A DNA stretch of 59,630 bases, taken from assembly GCA_049522195.1 (NCBI GenBank), contig JBEKOB010000015.1, positions 1 to 59,630 on the forward strand. The letters run 5' to 3'. The first letter of the stretch is position 1. The number at the start of each line of letters is the position of its first letter. The stretch is from UBA9647 sp049522195 (lineage in GTDB: Bacteria > Bacteroidota > Ignavibacteria > UBA10030). A model generated the notes under the pieces. That model saw only the letters and a program-made list of their open reading frames with translations, was not told the DNA's origin and made no database searches. This document shows, piece by piece, positions 43,411-52,604 of the stretch. A program made the translations under genes and the position numbers.

Positions 43411-45204
43411 CCACTTCGTTTTCAGCCACGACTCATAGATCGATTTCTGCAACGGAGTCGGATTAGCTGTCTTGATGACCTTATAAGACGGGACATCCTG
43501 CAGGCGGAGCGTCACTTCGAGCTCGCGAATGGCGTCATTGCGGAAGAACGTGACTTTCACTTTGTCTCCCGCCTTGAATTCTGCAAGCCGGTCCTGCAGT
43601 TCGCTGTTGCGAACACGGTGGCCATTGATGGCCAGGATCTCATCACCGAGATCGAGTCCCGCATTGTAGGCGGGGGAGTCAGTGAGGATCCCGCGGACCA
43701 TCATCCGCCCGTTCTGGTCATAAGTCTGAGCGCCGAGCCACAGCTTTCGCTCGGAGTCCTGCGCCTGTAAATCAAGGCCAGCATAGCGCAACGTTGCCTC
43801 CCAATCAAGCGGTGCCGTTCCGTGAACATAGTTGTCGAAGAAGCTCTTCAGGCTTGAACCTGCAAACTCTTCGGAGATCTTCTGAAGATCGTCGACGGCG
43901 TATCCCTTTCCACTCAGGGGAAAACGATGATACAGGGCCCGCATCACATCGTCGAGCGAGTGTTTGTTGTTCGACCGCTGGCGGATCTCGAGATCGAGGA
44001 GCATGCTGACGCTTGAACCTTTTCCGTAGTAGTCGCTCTCGGCGTTAAACGATTGCTGTCCCCCTTTCCAGAACTTGATCCACGCGTCGAAGCTTGATTC
44101 GGAGAGCGATTGAATCTTGTTCCCGGGGCGTTGCCGGTCGTATTCGACAGCACCGGCCAGCCGGCTGACCATCTGCGCAGCAGGGGAGAGGCCGCAGCGA
44201 ATGAGAATCAACCCGTCAAAATACGATGTTGTGCCTTCTGCGACCCAGAGCTCCTTCACGTAGTTTTCATGCATGAAGTCATATGGCAAAATGCCTTTGG
44301 GACGGAGTTGCTTCACATTCCACGTATGAAAATACTCGTGCGAGACAAGCCCGAGAAAGCCCTGGTAATTAGCCGGGGTTTTGAAGCTGCTGGGTCCGGT
44401 TCCCATAATAGCAGAGTTGATATGCTCGGTGCCGCCACCACCGCGGGGAGTGATGTGGAACATAAACACATATTTTTGGTACGGTAAATCTCCCCAGAAC
44501 TCTTTATCTGCCTTGATGATCGTCGTGAGGTCCTTGATGATGGTGTCTGGTTTGTAATTCGCCTCGCCGTAAACCATGAGAATATGCTTCTTGCCATCTA
44601 CATCAAACTCAAAATCTTTTTGATGTCCGACTTCAATCGGGGAATCAGCAAGAACATCAAAGTTCGGTGCGAGGAGCTTGAGCTTGTCGTGCGGATCGGA
44701 TTCGAGACCCGATGTCACGTGCCAGTCCTGATATGGGATCACCGAAACGGTGAGCGGCAAGTGGCGGTAGCGCTCGACGTACATGAACACACCGCACGCA
44801 TCGACGAATGCGTGATCTTCATTGAGGCCACGGGTCCGGTCTTCGAATTCATTCGCATAAACTTTGTAGCGTATCGTGACGCCGTTCGATCGCCCTTTCT
44901 CGACGTGCCACATCGACTTGTCGGTTTTTGCCCAGCGGAGTGCTGCACCAGAGACATCGACTGCGGAGAATTCTTGCACACCCCCGGCAAAATCGAAAAT
45001 CACATACCGGCCTGTGCGCCAGACGGGCATGAGAAAATCGATACCCCCCGAGCCGGACGGCAGATTCCTGACGCTCAGCTCGACTTCGAGCAGATGCGTC
45101 GTAGGTTTGGACATTCCAAGCTTGTATTCAACAGTCGGGGTCTGGGAGAGCAGCAGCGTTGGCAGGAGAACGAAGAAGAAGAATCGTACAGCGTGTTTCG
45201 TCAC
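43405..45204 (-). CDS. M61-family metallopeptidase with C-terminal PDZ domain
   Basis: 599 residues. Signal peptide (1-20), a beta-rich N-terminal domain (about 25-215), a gluzincin domain with HEYFH (289-293) and a downstream Glu in WVAEGTTSYF (E323), then a PDZ domain (about 490-575: LGAQTYDQNGRMMVRGILTDSPAYNAGLDLGDEILAINGHRV). This is the glycyl-aminopeptidase-like M61 layout. It acts on exported peptides in the periplasm or at the surface. The start is GTG at 45204, with GGAGG upstream on the minus strand. It is likely a functional companion of the M1 enzyme next to it. Confidence 0.88.
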   Translation of the reverse strand: MTKHAVRFFFFVLLPTLLLSQTPTVEYKLGMSKPTTHLLEVELSVRNLPSGSGGIDFLMPVWRTGRYVIFDFAGGVQEFSAVDVSGAALRWAKTDKSMWHVEKGRSNGVTIRYKVYANEFEDRTRGLNEDHAFVDACGVFMYVERYRHLPLTVSVIPYQDWHVTSGLESDPHDKLKLLAPNFDVLADSPIEVGHQKDFEFDVDGKKHILMVYGEANYKPDTIIKDLTTIIKADKEFWGDLPYQKYVFMFHITPRGGGGTEHINSAIMGTGPSSFKTPANYQGFLGLVSHEYFHTWNVKQLRPKGILPYDFMHENYVKELWVAEGTTSYFDGLILIRCGLSPAAQMVSRLAGAVEYDRQRPGNKIQSLSESSFDAWIKFWKGGQQSFNAESDYYGKGSSVSMLLDLEIRQRSNNKHSLDDVMRALYHRFPLSGKGYAVDDLQKISEEFAGSSLKSFFDNYVHGTAPLDWEATLRYAGLDLQAQDSERKLWLGAQTYDQNGRMMVRGILTDSPAYNAGLDLGDEILAINGHRVRNSELQDRLAEFKAGDKVKVTFFRNDAIRELEVTLRLQDVPSYKVIKTANPTPLQKSIYESWLKTKWE

Positions 45205-45434
45205 GAGGGCCTCCGGGGTTGGGGGTGGTTTGCATTCTCTTGTGGGGCAACAGGGCGGGAAGCTGGCGAGTCGTACTGTGCTCTCTTCCCAGTCGTGTTT
45301 GCAGTGGTAATGTTCAGGAGATTGTTCTCCCCCTCAGAGCACGCAGAACCGGATGAATGAATGACGGGATTTTTTTCGAAAAACTCCAGATAAGAATGAA
45401 GATTGAGGAAAGCTGCAGAAGGTTTTGCATAGCA

Positions 45435-46256
45435 TCACTGTTTACTTCCGGCTACATCAACGACTAGCGGAGAAAAGAAGAGTGTCTCTTGTCTTTCTCT
45501 GTGAGCTTGCCAGTCTGTCAGTAGTTGGTGTGCCTGTTCGCGTGAAATGATCCCTTTCTCGGCCATCAGCGGAATGTGGAGCGAGAAGAAACGGTGAGCC
45601 CATTCCATGATGCCGCTGGTCGGTCCGCCGGCAAGACAGGTTGGTGTGAAATCGACGACGCGCAATCCGTGTCTGGCAAATATTCCTGGAATCGCACCCG
45701 TCACGTAGGCATCGCCGCCCCCCGACCGGTAGTACGCCCGCACAATATCCGGCATACCATCCCATGGACCGCCGTGAGGGTAGAGCGAGAGGCCTTCATA
45801 GTAATAATCCTGAATAGCAATGATGCCGCCGGGTCGAAGTGTCGCGAACAGCCGCGTAAGAAATTTCTCGGGATCAGGCACGAAGGCAACAACCCATCGC
45901 ACAAACACAAGATCGTAATATCCCGACGGGAGGGGAGCCTGTTCTGCTGTCCCCTGAACACAGGAGATGTTAGTCCATCCTCGTCTGGATATCTGGCTCC
46001 TCAGCCAGTCCAGATAGAATTCCGATGGCTCAAGGGCCACAACTTCACCGGTTTCTCCAACCATTTCCCGCAGGTCGATGGAAACTAATCCTGGGCCTGC
46101 ACCGACGTCGAGGCAGCGCCATCCTTTTTGAACTCCCAGGCGGTTGAGGAACTTATGCGTGACGGGGCCCCAGACGCTGTGTTGAAACTGGAGACGTTCC
46201 AGTTCCTGCTGATTCACGCCAAGCAGGTAGTCACCGTGCTTATTAGACTCTGACAT
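45435..46256 (-). CDS. class I SAM-dependent methyltransferase
   Basis: 273 residues from ATG 46256 (an ATG at 46304 would add 16). DYLLGVNQQELERLQFQHSVW is a common start of this subfamily, then the SAM loop CLDVGAGPGLVS, acidic loop ALEPS, and VFVRWVVAFVPDP as motif III. The C-terminal half (about 150-270) is a helical cap. The substrate is unknown. Neither start has a clear ribosome-binding site. No functional link to the peptidase genes can be seen. Confidence 0.8.
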   Translation of the reverse strand: MSESNKHGDYLLGVNQQELERLQFQHSVWGPVTHKFLNRLGVQKGWRCLDVGAGPGLVSIDLREMVGETGEVVALEPSEFYLDWLRSQISRRGWTNISCVQGTAEQAPLPSGYYDLVFVRWVVAFVPDPEKFLTRLFATLRPGGIIAIQDYYYEGLSLYPHGGPWDGMPDIVRAYYRSGGGDAYVTGAIPGIFARHGLRVVDFTPTCLAGGPTSGIMEWAHRFFSLHIPLMAEKGIISREQAHQLLTDWQAHRERQETLFFSPLVVDVAGSKQ

Positions 46257-46456
46257 ATTGAATTTGGTTGACAGTGATTGTATTTCCAGGGGGGAAAGCT
46301 CCATTCAGCAGAAGCGCCCGTCTCTGTGAATGTACAAGTGTTCTTCCGAAAGGCAACAGAGGCTCCAAGGACAAAGGGGTGTGTGCTTTTGTTGTGCTCC
46401 GGTCCGGCCCAACAATGCTTCCGCCTGCTTCTCTCCTGGCTCCAGACTGTGTAGGG

Positions 46457-47881
46457 CTAGCGAATTGTGAGAAAGATGCTGAACTCCAGATTCACAAAGG
46501 ACTTCCGCGTGCTTGCATCAACAACGTTGAGCGGAATGATATAGGTCACGGAAGGAGCGAGCGTTACAGGGCCAAGTTCGATCGTTGACGGAAGCGATAG
46601 TTCATAGTCGAGGACACTGAACGTGCTGACGGACTTGGTCTGAGTGCTCGTTGTGACACTGGCTTTCTTTCCTTTGGCCTTTGTCGTGCGCAACGTAGTC
46701 AGGTCGCTGTTCTGTTGGCCGAGTACCGACGAAACGGAAGGACTGATCATGACCCTGTTATAGAGGCTGAGCGGGATCTCGAAGTCATGGGAAATCGATG
46801 TTATCAACGTGAATTCAGAGGCTTTGCCGAAATTCATGCTGCCGAGCACAGAGATCGAAACCAGGGGCCAGTCGAAGGAGAATCCCCCCTCTGCATTATC
46901 CGTGAATACGGAAAGCTCGGACTTGCTGCTGTCGCTGAACCAGAAGTGCGTGTATGATAGAGATCCTCCAATGACCTCGCTGATCCTGAAATCATAGCCG
47001 CCGGAAAGCTGAAAATTGTCCCACTGGCTCCGTGCGTCATCCAGCCAGGATGTGGAAGCCTGAATACTCAGTCCGGAAGAATGGCGATACAACACCGAGG
47101 GAGCAATGGACTGCTGCAGGAATCCATTGTCGCGGCCGCGGTATGCGTTGTGACTGGCATACGCGGACGAGAACACGAACCGTGAGACCCCATACCGCCA
47201 CACCTCGATGTCGTTGAGCCGGTTGTCGATCAGGCCGTCACGGAAATCGAAAAGCGAATCCCGGGCCGCATCAAAAGCATCTGCAAGGAGGTCGGTGTGC
47301 TCTTCCATCACCGTCGTGGTTGTATCGTAAAAACCAGCAACCAGGCTGTCTACAAAGTCTTTAAAGTCGGCAAGCTTCTCTTCGAACGCTGATTGGTTCT
47401 CACAGTCTGTGCATGCGAAGGACGTGCCCGTTGCTTTCTGGAATTCTTCAAGAAGGACGGACAACCGGGACTCCAGAAATTGCCTCGTTGAAGATTCGTG
47501 GGGAGTAAACTGGAGCTCGAGAGATGTTCCGAGAAGGCGCAGCGAATCCTGCCTCGATGCATCGAGGGAGTCTTGTGCTGACATAATGAGTGAATCTGTC
47601 AGCACTGCGAGTCGTCTCTTCGCCTTGTTGGCTGCTAGGGAAATCGAGCAGGTAAGGGCTTCACCATGATTCCGCAATCCCCTGACCGTTGTATCGACGA
47701 CAAGTTGCGTTGACTTCGCAAAAAGCTGCTGCAGCTGCTTGATGTCATCTCCCTCATTCCTTGTCAGGAGCACCCTGGTCTGAGCATTGGATGCAGTAAG
47801 AGAGAATGCAAGGAGAGAAAAGAGGAACGCTAACCGAATTATGTGATGGATCTGCTTTTCGTATTTGAGGCAAACTCTCAC
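46457..47881 (-). CDS. outer-membrane beta-barrel protein with coiled-coil N-domain
   Basis: 474 residues, not recognised as a named family. Signal peptide (about 14-34, ending SNAQ). Residues about 40-230 are helical and rich in Ser, Asp, Leu and Gln, with coiled-coil pattern and one CTDC pair (about 156-159). From about 245 on, alternating polar/hydrophobic strands with aromatic ends (YGVSRFVFSSAYA, SGLSIQASTSWLDDA, GGSLSYTHFWFSD, FEIPLSLYNRVMISPSV) read as a 10-14-strand barrel. A variable linker of Lys/Thr/Ser precedes the last strands. The start is GTG 47881 with GAGG about 10 nt upstream. It may be a porin-like or surface-anchored protein. Confidence 0.5.
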   Translation of the reverse strand: MRVCLKYEKQIHHIIRLAFLFSLLAFSLTASNAQTRVLLTRNEGDDIKQLQQLFAKSTQLVVDTTVRGLRNHGEALTCSISLAANKAKRRLAVLTDSLIMSAQDSLDASRQDSLRLLGTSLELQFTPHESSTRQFLESRLSVLLEEFQKATGTSFACTDCENQSAFEEKLADFKDFVDSLVAGFYDTTTTVMEEHTDLLADAFDAARDSLFDFRDGLIDNRLNDIEVWRYGVSRFVFSSAYASHNAYRGRDNGFLQQSIAPSVLYRHSSGLSIQASTSWLDDARSQWDNFQLSGGYDFRISEVIGGSLSYTHFWFSDSSKSELSVFTDNAEGGFSFDWPLVSISVLGSMNFGKASEFTLITSISHDFEIPLSLYNRVMISPSVSSVLGQQNSDLTTLRTTKAKGKKASVTTSTQTKSVSTFSVLDYELSLPSTIELGPVTLAPSVTYIIPLNVVDASTRKSFVNLEFSIFLTIR

Positions 47882-48173
47882 GTATGGAAGTCCTCACCGA
47901 TGAACTCTAAAGTACAGTTTGTGTCTCTCTTTGACAAGCCAGAAGGAAAAAGCTTTCATGACCCGGGAAGCAGACCTTCCCACGCCAAGAACAGCCATTT
48001 GGGCGCAAAAGTTCTTTCTCTATTCATAGGATCGGTGAAATTGGGAAAGAGAGGGATGATCGGAAGCACATGGAGACGTGGTGCAATGGAAGTTTGTTTT
48101 CACAAAATCTATGATTACTATTGAACGTTGATCGCAGGCGTCCTTTCTGTTGAATCGTACAAGGAGAGTGGAG

Positions 48174-49157
48174 ATGAAATCGCATCGCATTGTTGTCGTG
48201 TTCCTGTGTGCCGTGATGTGTGTCCTGACGGCCGGCTCACAAACAAGGCCGGTTGAGTCCGTTTCGAACGTCTATACTATTGTCATACACGGCGGTGCGG
48301 GTACGATCAGCCAGTCCATGCCCGACTCTGTGAAGCAATCGTACTATGCTGCCCTATCGCATGCCCTCCAAATCGGGAAGGACATACTTGCCGGTGGGGG
48401 CACGAGCATGGAAGCTGTTGAGAAAGTGGTTAACTACTTCGAAATCGACCCGAAATTCAACGCGGGGATCGGTTCAGTATTCACTGCCGATGGGACGCAC
48501 GAAATGGATGCTGCGATCATGGATGGCCGCGATCTTTCTTGCGGTTCCGTTGCCGGCGTTCAGCACGTTCCTCATCCGATCTCACTCGCACGACTCGTCA
48601 TGGAGAAGACGGCTCACGTGATGCTTGCGGGGGAGGGGGCGGAGCGGTTTGCGCAATCCATGGGAATCAAGCTGGTTCCCGGAGACTACTTCGATACGCC
48701 TGAGCGAAAAAGGCAATGGGAAGAGTACAAAAAAAGGATCGAGCAGGGAAAACATGGCACGGTTGGATGTGTTGCCCTTGATACCCATGGAAACCTGGCG
48801 GCCGCTACGTCGACAGGTGGGATGACAGGAAAAATGCCCGGCCGCATTGGTGATGCTCCACTCATTGGTGATGGAACGTATGCGAACAATAAGACATGCG
48901 CGGTCTCCTGCACGGGTTGGGGGGAGAAGTTCATCCGGAACACCGTGGCCTTCAACATTTCCGCACTGATGGAATATAAGGGAATGACGCTGGCGCAGGC
49001 CACCGACGAAATGATCTACAAGCGTCTCCAGCCAAACGATGGCGGATTGATCGCCGTGGACGCAAAAGGGAACTACGCCATGCCGTTCAATTCTTCAGGG
49101 ATGTTCAGAGGAGTTGCAACGTCAACAGGCACGTTTGAAGTGAAGATCTGGAAATGA
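48174..49157 (+). CDS. isoaspartyl peptidase / plant-type L-asparaginase
   Basis: 327 residues from ATG 48174, with AAGGAG at 48161-48166. Signal peptide (about 1-22, MKSHRIVVVFLCAVMC...). Ntn-hydrolase family: VIHGGAGT, DGRDLSCGSVAGVQ, and the self-processing site at T196 in HGTVGCVALD, where T196 becomes the N-terminal nucleophile of the beta subunit. STGGMTGKMPGRIGDAPLIG is the substrate region. It hydrolyses isoaspartyl dipeptides and asparagine, and here is exported. It faces away from the barrel gene; the shared 292-bp region 47882-48173 must hold both promoters, but I see no convincing -35/-10 pair. Confidence 0.9.
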   Translation: MKSHRIVVVFLCAVMCVLTAGSQTRPVESVSNVYTIVIHGGAGTISQSMPDSVKQSYYAALSHALQIGKDILAGGGTSMEAVEKVVNYFEIDPKFNAGIGSVFTADGTHEMDAAIMDGRDLSCGSVAGVQHVPHPISLARLVMEKTAHVMLAGEGAERFAQSMGIKLVPGDYFDTPERKRQWEEYKKRIEQGKHGTVGCVALDTHGNLAAATSTGGMTGKMPGRIGDAPLIGDGTYANNKTCAVSCTGWGEKFIRNTVAFNISALMEYKGMTLAQATDEMIYKRLQPNDGGLIAVDAKGNYAMPFNSSGMFRGVATSTGTFEVKIWK

Positions 49158-49180
49158 GTTGCCCGGTTTGCACCAAATGG

Positions 49181-49310
49181 TGAGACGAGAGACGGGAAAC
49201 GTAAGACGATTGCCGTATTTTATCTTTCCGCCTTACGTCTTTCGTCTACCGTCTTACCTTTTACTTCTTACTTTCTACTTTTCACCTCTCATCTTCTTGC
49301 CATTCACCCC
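49181..49310. repeat. inverted pair of heptamer arrays
   Basis: Left array 49181-49208: TGAGACG, AGAGACG, GGAAACG, TAAGACG. Right array 49232-49310: CTTACGT, CTTTCGT, CTACCGT, CTTACCT, TTTACTT, CTTACTT, TCTACTT, TTCACCT, CTCATCT, TCTTGCC, ATTCACC. The first right-hand units are inverse complements of the left ones, so the gap folds as a hairpin. The array ends just before the stop of the next gene at 49322. Confidence 0.75.
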
Positions 49311-49321
49311 TTCCCACCCAC

Positions 49322-49804
49322 TCAAATCTCTGAGAGCGCAACGATGTAGTGGTGTCCGAATTTCTGTGCGCACTTCGGACACGTCGTGTAACAGAAAAAG
49401 TACTTCTTTGGTTTCATCTTCATCGTGTCGAGGTATTCATCCATCGTTTTGATATACCGCGGGACCCCTGAATATGGTCCGTCAAAGACCATGCTGACGT
49501 ATGTGCCGGTTAATTTCACGATATCCGGTTCCGGGATCTCCTTCGTTACGGCAAGATAGAGCTCCGATTTCCACGGCGAAGGATCGTACGCGAAAAGCAT
49601 GAAATCCTTGATGTCAGGGGCGCCCCCCAGCTTCTGAGCTCGCTTACACATACGCGCGAGGCTTCTCTTATACATCCATGGCAACGGCATGTGAAGAAAT
49701 TGAGGGATGGTAGCGAAGAGAAACGGTTTGTCGTTCCACTAGTGCGTGATTTTCTCCCACGGTTGTGGATTGAATTTCTGGCAACATTCTTTTGTTTGGG
49801 TCAT
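49322..49804 (-). pseudogene. small conserved protein gene interrupted by an amber codon
   Basis: Full frame from ATG 49804, with GGAGG 7 nt upstream: 160 residues beginning MTQTKECCQKFNPQPWEKIT, but codon 22 is TAG (49739-49741). Beyond it the frame continues WNDKPFLFATIPQFLHMPL and a conserved-looking body: ALFAYDPSPWKSEL-type, VSMVFDGPYSGVPRYIKTMDEYL, and a zinc-type FCYTTCPKCAQKFGHHYIV end. It resembles small proteins I have seen annotated as hydrolase or GyrI-like. An internal ATG at 49690 lies in frame, so a 122-residue C-terminal product could still be made. TAG is an ordinary stop elsewhere in the window. It is either a recent nonsense mutation or a sequencing error. Confidence 0.7.
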
Positions 49805-49879
49805 AACAAGCCTCCTTATAGAGATCCGGTGGTGATCCGGCGCAGTTGCGTTGGCCGCAGGTGTGGAGCAACCGTTGTC

Positions 49880-50362
49880 CTAGAATTCGTACCGAACCAA
49901 AGGGGACAAAGGTTCCTGTTTCCCTGGTTCGTGAAGTCGCAACAAGAGAGTCCCCTTGTTACCATAGGACGACTGATACACTTCGCGCAAACGTAGCAGC
50001 GAAAACCACAACGTATCAGTGATGAGTGCCTTGCACAGGTCTCCATGTGCATTATGCGAAAGAACAATGTCAGCTTGAGGTGGGAGTGAATCGAAAAACA
50101 GTTTGGAGCCAAACAACTTGAACTCATGCACCGCACAACCACCACCATGCTGTTCCACGATTGTGAGAACATCAGAGGAAGTGAAGGCGCTCTTGATCTG
50201 CGCATTGTCGGTGGCGAGGCCGGCTGACGACAGGTCGTCGACCATGATGATGGCGGTGTGTGTGGTATCGTTCTGGATCGGGGAATCGGTAGGATTGAGA
50301 CGGCTGCATCCCATGAGCGGGATGAAAACGAAGAAGAAAACGATAGGAATTAAGTTGCGCAT
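49880..50362 (-). CDS. hypothetical lipoprotein
   Basis: 160 residues. Lipobox FIPLMGC, Cys at 19. The mature part has TDNAQIKSAFTSSDVLTIVEQHGGGCAVHEFKLF and VLSHNAHGDLCKALITDTLWFSL, ending LLLRLHEPGKQEPLSPLVRYEF. Two cysteines (CAVH, DLCK) could form a disulfide. No family was recognised. It probably is anchored to the outer or inner membrane. It lies 104 bp from the propeller lipoprotein gene. Confidence 0.6.
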   Translation of the reverse strand: MRNLIPIVFFFVFIPLMGCSRLNPTDSPIQNDTTHTAIIMVDDLSSAGLATDNAQIKSAFTSSDVLTIVEQHGGGCAVHEFKLFGSKLFFDSLPPQADIVLSHNAHGDLCKALITDTLWFSLLRLREVYQSSYGNKGTLLLRLHEPGKQEPLSPLVRYEF

Positions 50363-50465
50363 CCTGAAGCCGGTGTTAGACCACCGTCGAGATACCGGGA
50401 CCTAACTTATGCGAAACGAAACAAAACACAGTGGCGGGTGCGGCTAGGCACCGAATGGAAGGTAC

Positions 50466-51476
50466 CTATTTTCCGTGAAGAATACAGATTCCCGCATCCC
50501 CGTTGCCGGCGACAAAAACCTCGCGGCCATCGGTCCACACTTCCGTTGCTCTGAAATCATGCCCGGGAAGATCCTTGAACTCGTACCAATCGGTTCCATT
50601 CCAGTGGTACACGCCGGCGTTCCGGTAATAACTGGGTCCTGTTGCGATGAGGTTGTCTTCAGCGCTGCCGCATACCCCACGCGTGCCGCCGTCCAGGTTC
50701 ATAGTCTTCCATGAGGAGCCGTCAAGATAACTGATCCCCTGACCGGTTCGATACAGCTTTCCCCACGGACCATACCAAAGCGAAGGAACAATTCCGACCG
50801 TGCTGTCGAGAAAAGTCCATTTCGATCCGTCTCTCTTAAACGTATAAGACTTGGTCGAAAAGCTCTGATCCTGACCGACGAGCAAGGCATAGCTGATCTC
50901 CCGGGATAGACTCGCTCCCGTAGAAAATGCCCAGTAGTATCTGGGATCTGTAGGGATAGACATCGGCACTGAATCCGGTTTGAACGAGATCCCATCATAG
51001 TGCATCAACGTCCCGTAAAATCCTCCAAACCACACGTCCGAAGGGCCGCTTCCCCAAACCGTCTCAAGCATGTTCATCCCATCATGTTTCACGTCCGTCC
51101 AGGTGAACCCATCGTAGTGCGCGATAAAACCAATTCGGTTATTCCCGTTATCCCATCGGTCGCCAACGATCCACATGTCGTTCCTTCCGAATCCTGTGAT
51201 GTGATGTGGAGAGCCAGTTCCGTAGGGGGAGGACATCGAATTCCACGTTGTTCCGTCATAGCAAAACAGCCGGTCTGGTCCGGTGTACGATCGAAGAGCG
51301 ATCCAGATGTTCTTGGACCCTGTGGCATACATGCCGGACAATTCATCCCCACCGCCTGGAAAGCCGATGATTTCCATAGTCCAGGTGTACTCACGCGGAT
51401 CTTTCGGTGCATCCACCGGATTGTGTTTGCACCCAGTCATCAACACAATAAGTATGACCGCCGGATAATACTTCAC
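50466..51476 (-). CDS. beta-propeller lipoprotein of unknown function
   Basis: 336 residues. Lipobox VLMTGC, Cys at 16. The rest repeats a blade motif: MYATGSKNIWIALR, FGRNDMWIVGDRW, VWGSGPSDVWFGGFYG, CGSAEDNLIATG, followed each time by YDG-W-like strands (CYDGTTWNSM, HYDGFTWTDV, YLDGSSWKTM, HWNGTDWYEF). This fits a five-to-seven-bladed propeller common as surface lipoproteins in Ignavibacteriota. The start is GTG 51476, overlapping the stop of the NTF2-like remnant as TAGTG with AAGGAG just upstream. Confidence 0.7.
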   Translation of the reverse strand: MKYYPAVILIVLMTGCKHNPVDAPKDPREYTWTMEIIGFPGGGDELSGMYATGSKNIWIALRSYTGPDRLFCYDGTTWNSMSSPYGTGSPHHITGFGRNDMWIVGDRWDNGNNRIGFIAHYDGFTWTDVKHDGMNMLETVWGSGPSDVWFGGFYGTLMHYDGISFKPDSVPMSIPTDPRYYWAFSTGASLSREISYALLVGQDQSFSTKSYTFKRDGSKWTFLDSTVGIVPSLWYGPWGKLYRTGQGISYLDGSSWKTMNLDGGTRGVCGSAEDNLIATGPSYYRNAGVYHWNGTDWYEFKDLPGHDFRATEVWTDGREVFVAGNGDAGICILHGK

Positions 51477-51580
51477 TACGCCGCTCCTTCATCCCGTACA
51501 ACAGAAGCATGTGTCACTAACAGCCACCTCCCGTTGACCTTCTTCAACAATAACGTTCCGACCACCGAGTTTACCTGGTA
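51476..51580 (-). pseudogene. 3' remnant of an NTF2/SnoaL-like gene
   Basis: The frame ending at 51476 reads VNSVVGTLLLKKVNGRWLLVTH then ASVVRDEGAA, resembling the C-terminal strands of SnoaL/DUF4440 proteins. Upstream the frame only shadows the DUF362 gene, so the 5' part is gone. The piece still holds the ribosome-binding site of the propeller gene and its TAG overlaps that GTG start. Confidence 0.4.
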
Positions 51581-52518
51581 AGTATCTTGACGTCCTGAAG
51601 ATTCTTCGGACCCAGCGCATGGTCCTGGGCCCGGCTGATAACGAGAAGTTCTTCCGGATTCAGTCCCAGATGACTGACGCAATACATATCTACCGCAACG
51701 CTGTTCGTGCCGGCCACCACTTGCATCGGGCTTTTGAGTTTTCCTGGTCCAGACGGGCCATTGGTAGTGATTATCTCCGTTACATCTGCAATGCAAAGAT
51801 CAGGTGAGCGGAGAAGATTGAGATCGGCAATGGACTGCGCGAGGATTTCAGGCTTGCTGTAGTAGCCCTGGAAAATTCCTGTCAGGATTGACTGGTCGCC
51901 AAAATGACAGCGCTGGCAGGTCGAAGAGGAACATGCGCCCATCATATTCTTGAGATTGCCCGAATAGCGCACACCCTTGTGGTCCTTGATAATCGGCACA
52001 TTGATGAACACGTCGGCAGCAAGCAATGCAGAGGAGACCCTTGCCTCCTGTATGACTTTGGCCTTTGCAGGCTTCACATCTGTTTTTTCGGAGGAGTGAC
52101 CGATCATGCCTATCTCCTTCGAAAGTTTTTCAGAGAACTTCCCTCTTTTGAGGTATGATCCCGGCGTGTCCTCGATAGTGACAACGCGACCTGCTCCCGC
52201 GTCAAAACACATTTTGGCGACAGCTAACGGGATGTCGGGATGCACATACGTGCCTGGCCTGTCGAAGACCGAATTGATAAGGAGTGCAACTGACGCTCCT
52301 TTCTTCACAAATCGCTGCATGCCTCCCAGGGCATCCACGGCCGCCATGGTGTTTTCAAAAATCTTGTCGCCTGCCACCGCGCAAATCGTAATCGCTGTTT
52401 TTTCAAGGCTGTTCCCTGCAAGCATTTCAGGGATCAACGAGCCCACGATGGCTCCGGCACCAGTCAGAGCGCATCGTTCGAGAAATGTGCGACGATCAAT
52501 GTGGTGTTTCACGCTCAA
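51571..52518 (-). CDS. Tat-exported DUF362 protein
   Basis: 315 residues. Twin-arginine signal DRRTFLERCALTGAGAIVGS (about 8-27). The DUF362 domain includes VALLINSVFDRPGTYVHPDIPLAVAKMCFDAGA, INVPIIKDHKGVRYSGNLKNMMG, and a late CVSHLGLNPEEL. A small Cys group, CSSSTCQRC, lies in the middle (about 196-204) and could bind a metal or Fe-S cluster, as DUF362 domains are often linked to ferredoxin-like modules. Function unknown; Tat export suggests a folded cofactor protein in the periplasm. Confidence 0.8.
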   Translation of the reverse strand: MSVKHHIDRRTFLERCALTGAGAIVGSLIPEMLAGNSLEKTAITICAVAGDKIFENTMAAVDALGGMQRFVKKGASVALLINSVFDRPGTYVHPDIPLAVAKMCFDAGAGRVVTIEDTPGSYLKRGKFSEKLSKEIGMIGHSSEKTDVKPAKAKVIQEARVSSALLAADVFINVPIIKDHKGVRYSGNLKNMMGACSSSTCQRCHFGDQSILTGIFQGYYSKPEILAQSIADLNLLRSPDLCIADVTEIITTNGPSGPGKLKSPMQVVAGTNSVAVDMYCVSHLGLNPEELLVISRAQDHALGPKNLQDVKILTR

Positions 52519-52604
52519 CCTCCGGTCAGAATCTCCGACGAATAAGATGATCGAATAGATTGTGTCCAGATCGCATCTGGAATGTCTGCGAACGGTTCAT
52601 TGCC

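Noticed and set aside
47882..48173. Divergent promoter pair between the barrel gene and the isoaspartyl peptidase.
   Set aside because: A TTGACA near 47931 exists, but no acceptable -10 lies at 16-18 bp, so no promoter is claimed.
49739..49741. Pyrrolysine or other amber read-through, given the MtaB homologue in the window.
   Set aside because: MtaB does not carry pyrrolysine (the methylamine methyltransferases do), TAG ends several genes here normally, and no pyl gene is visible.
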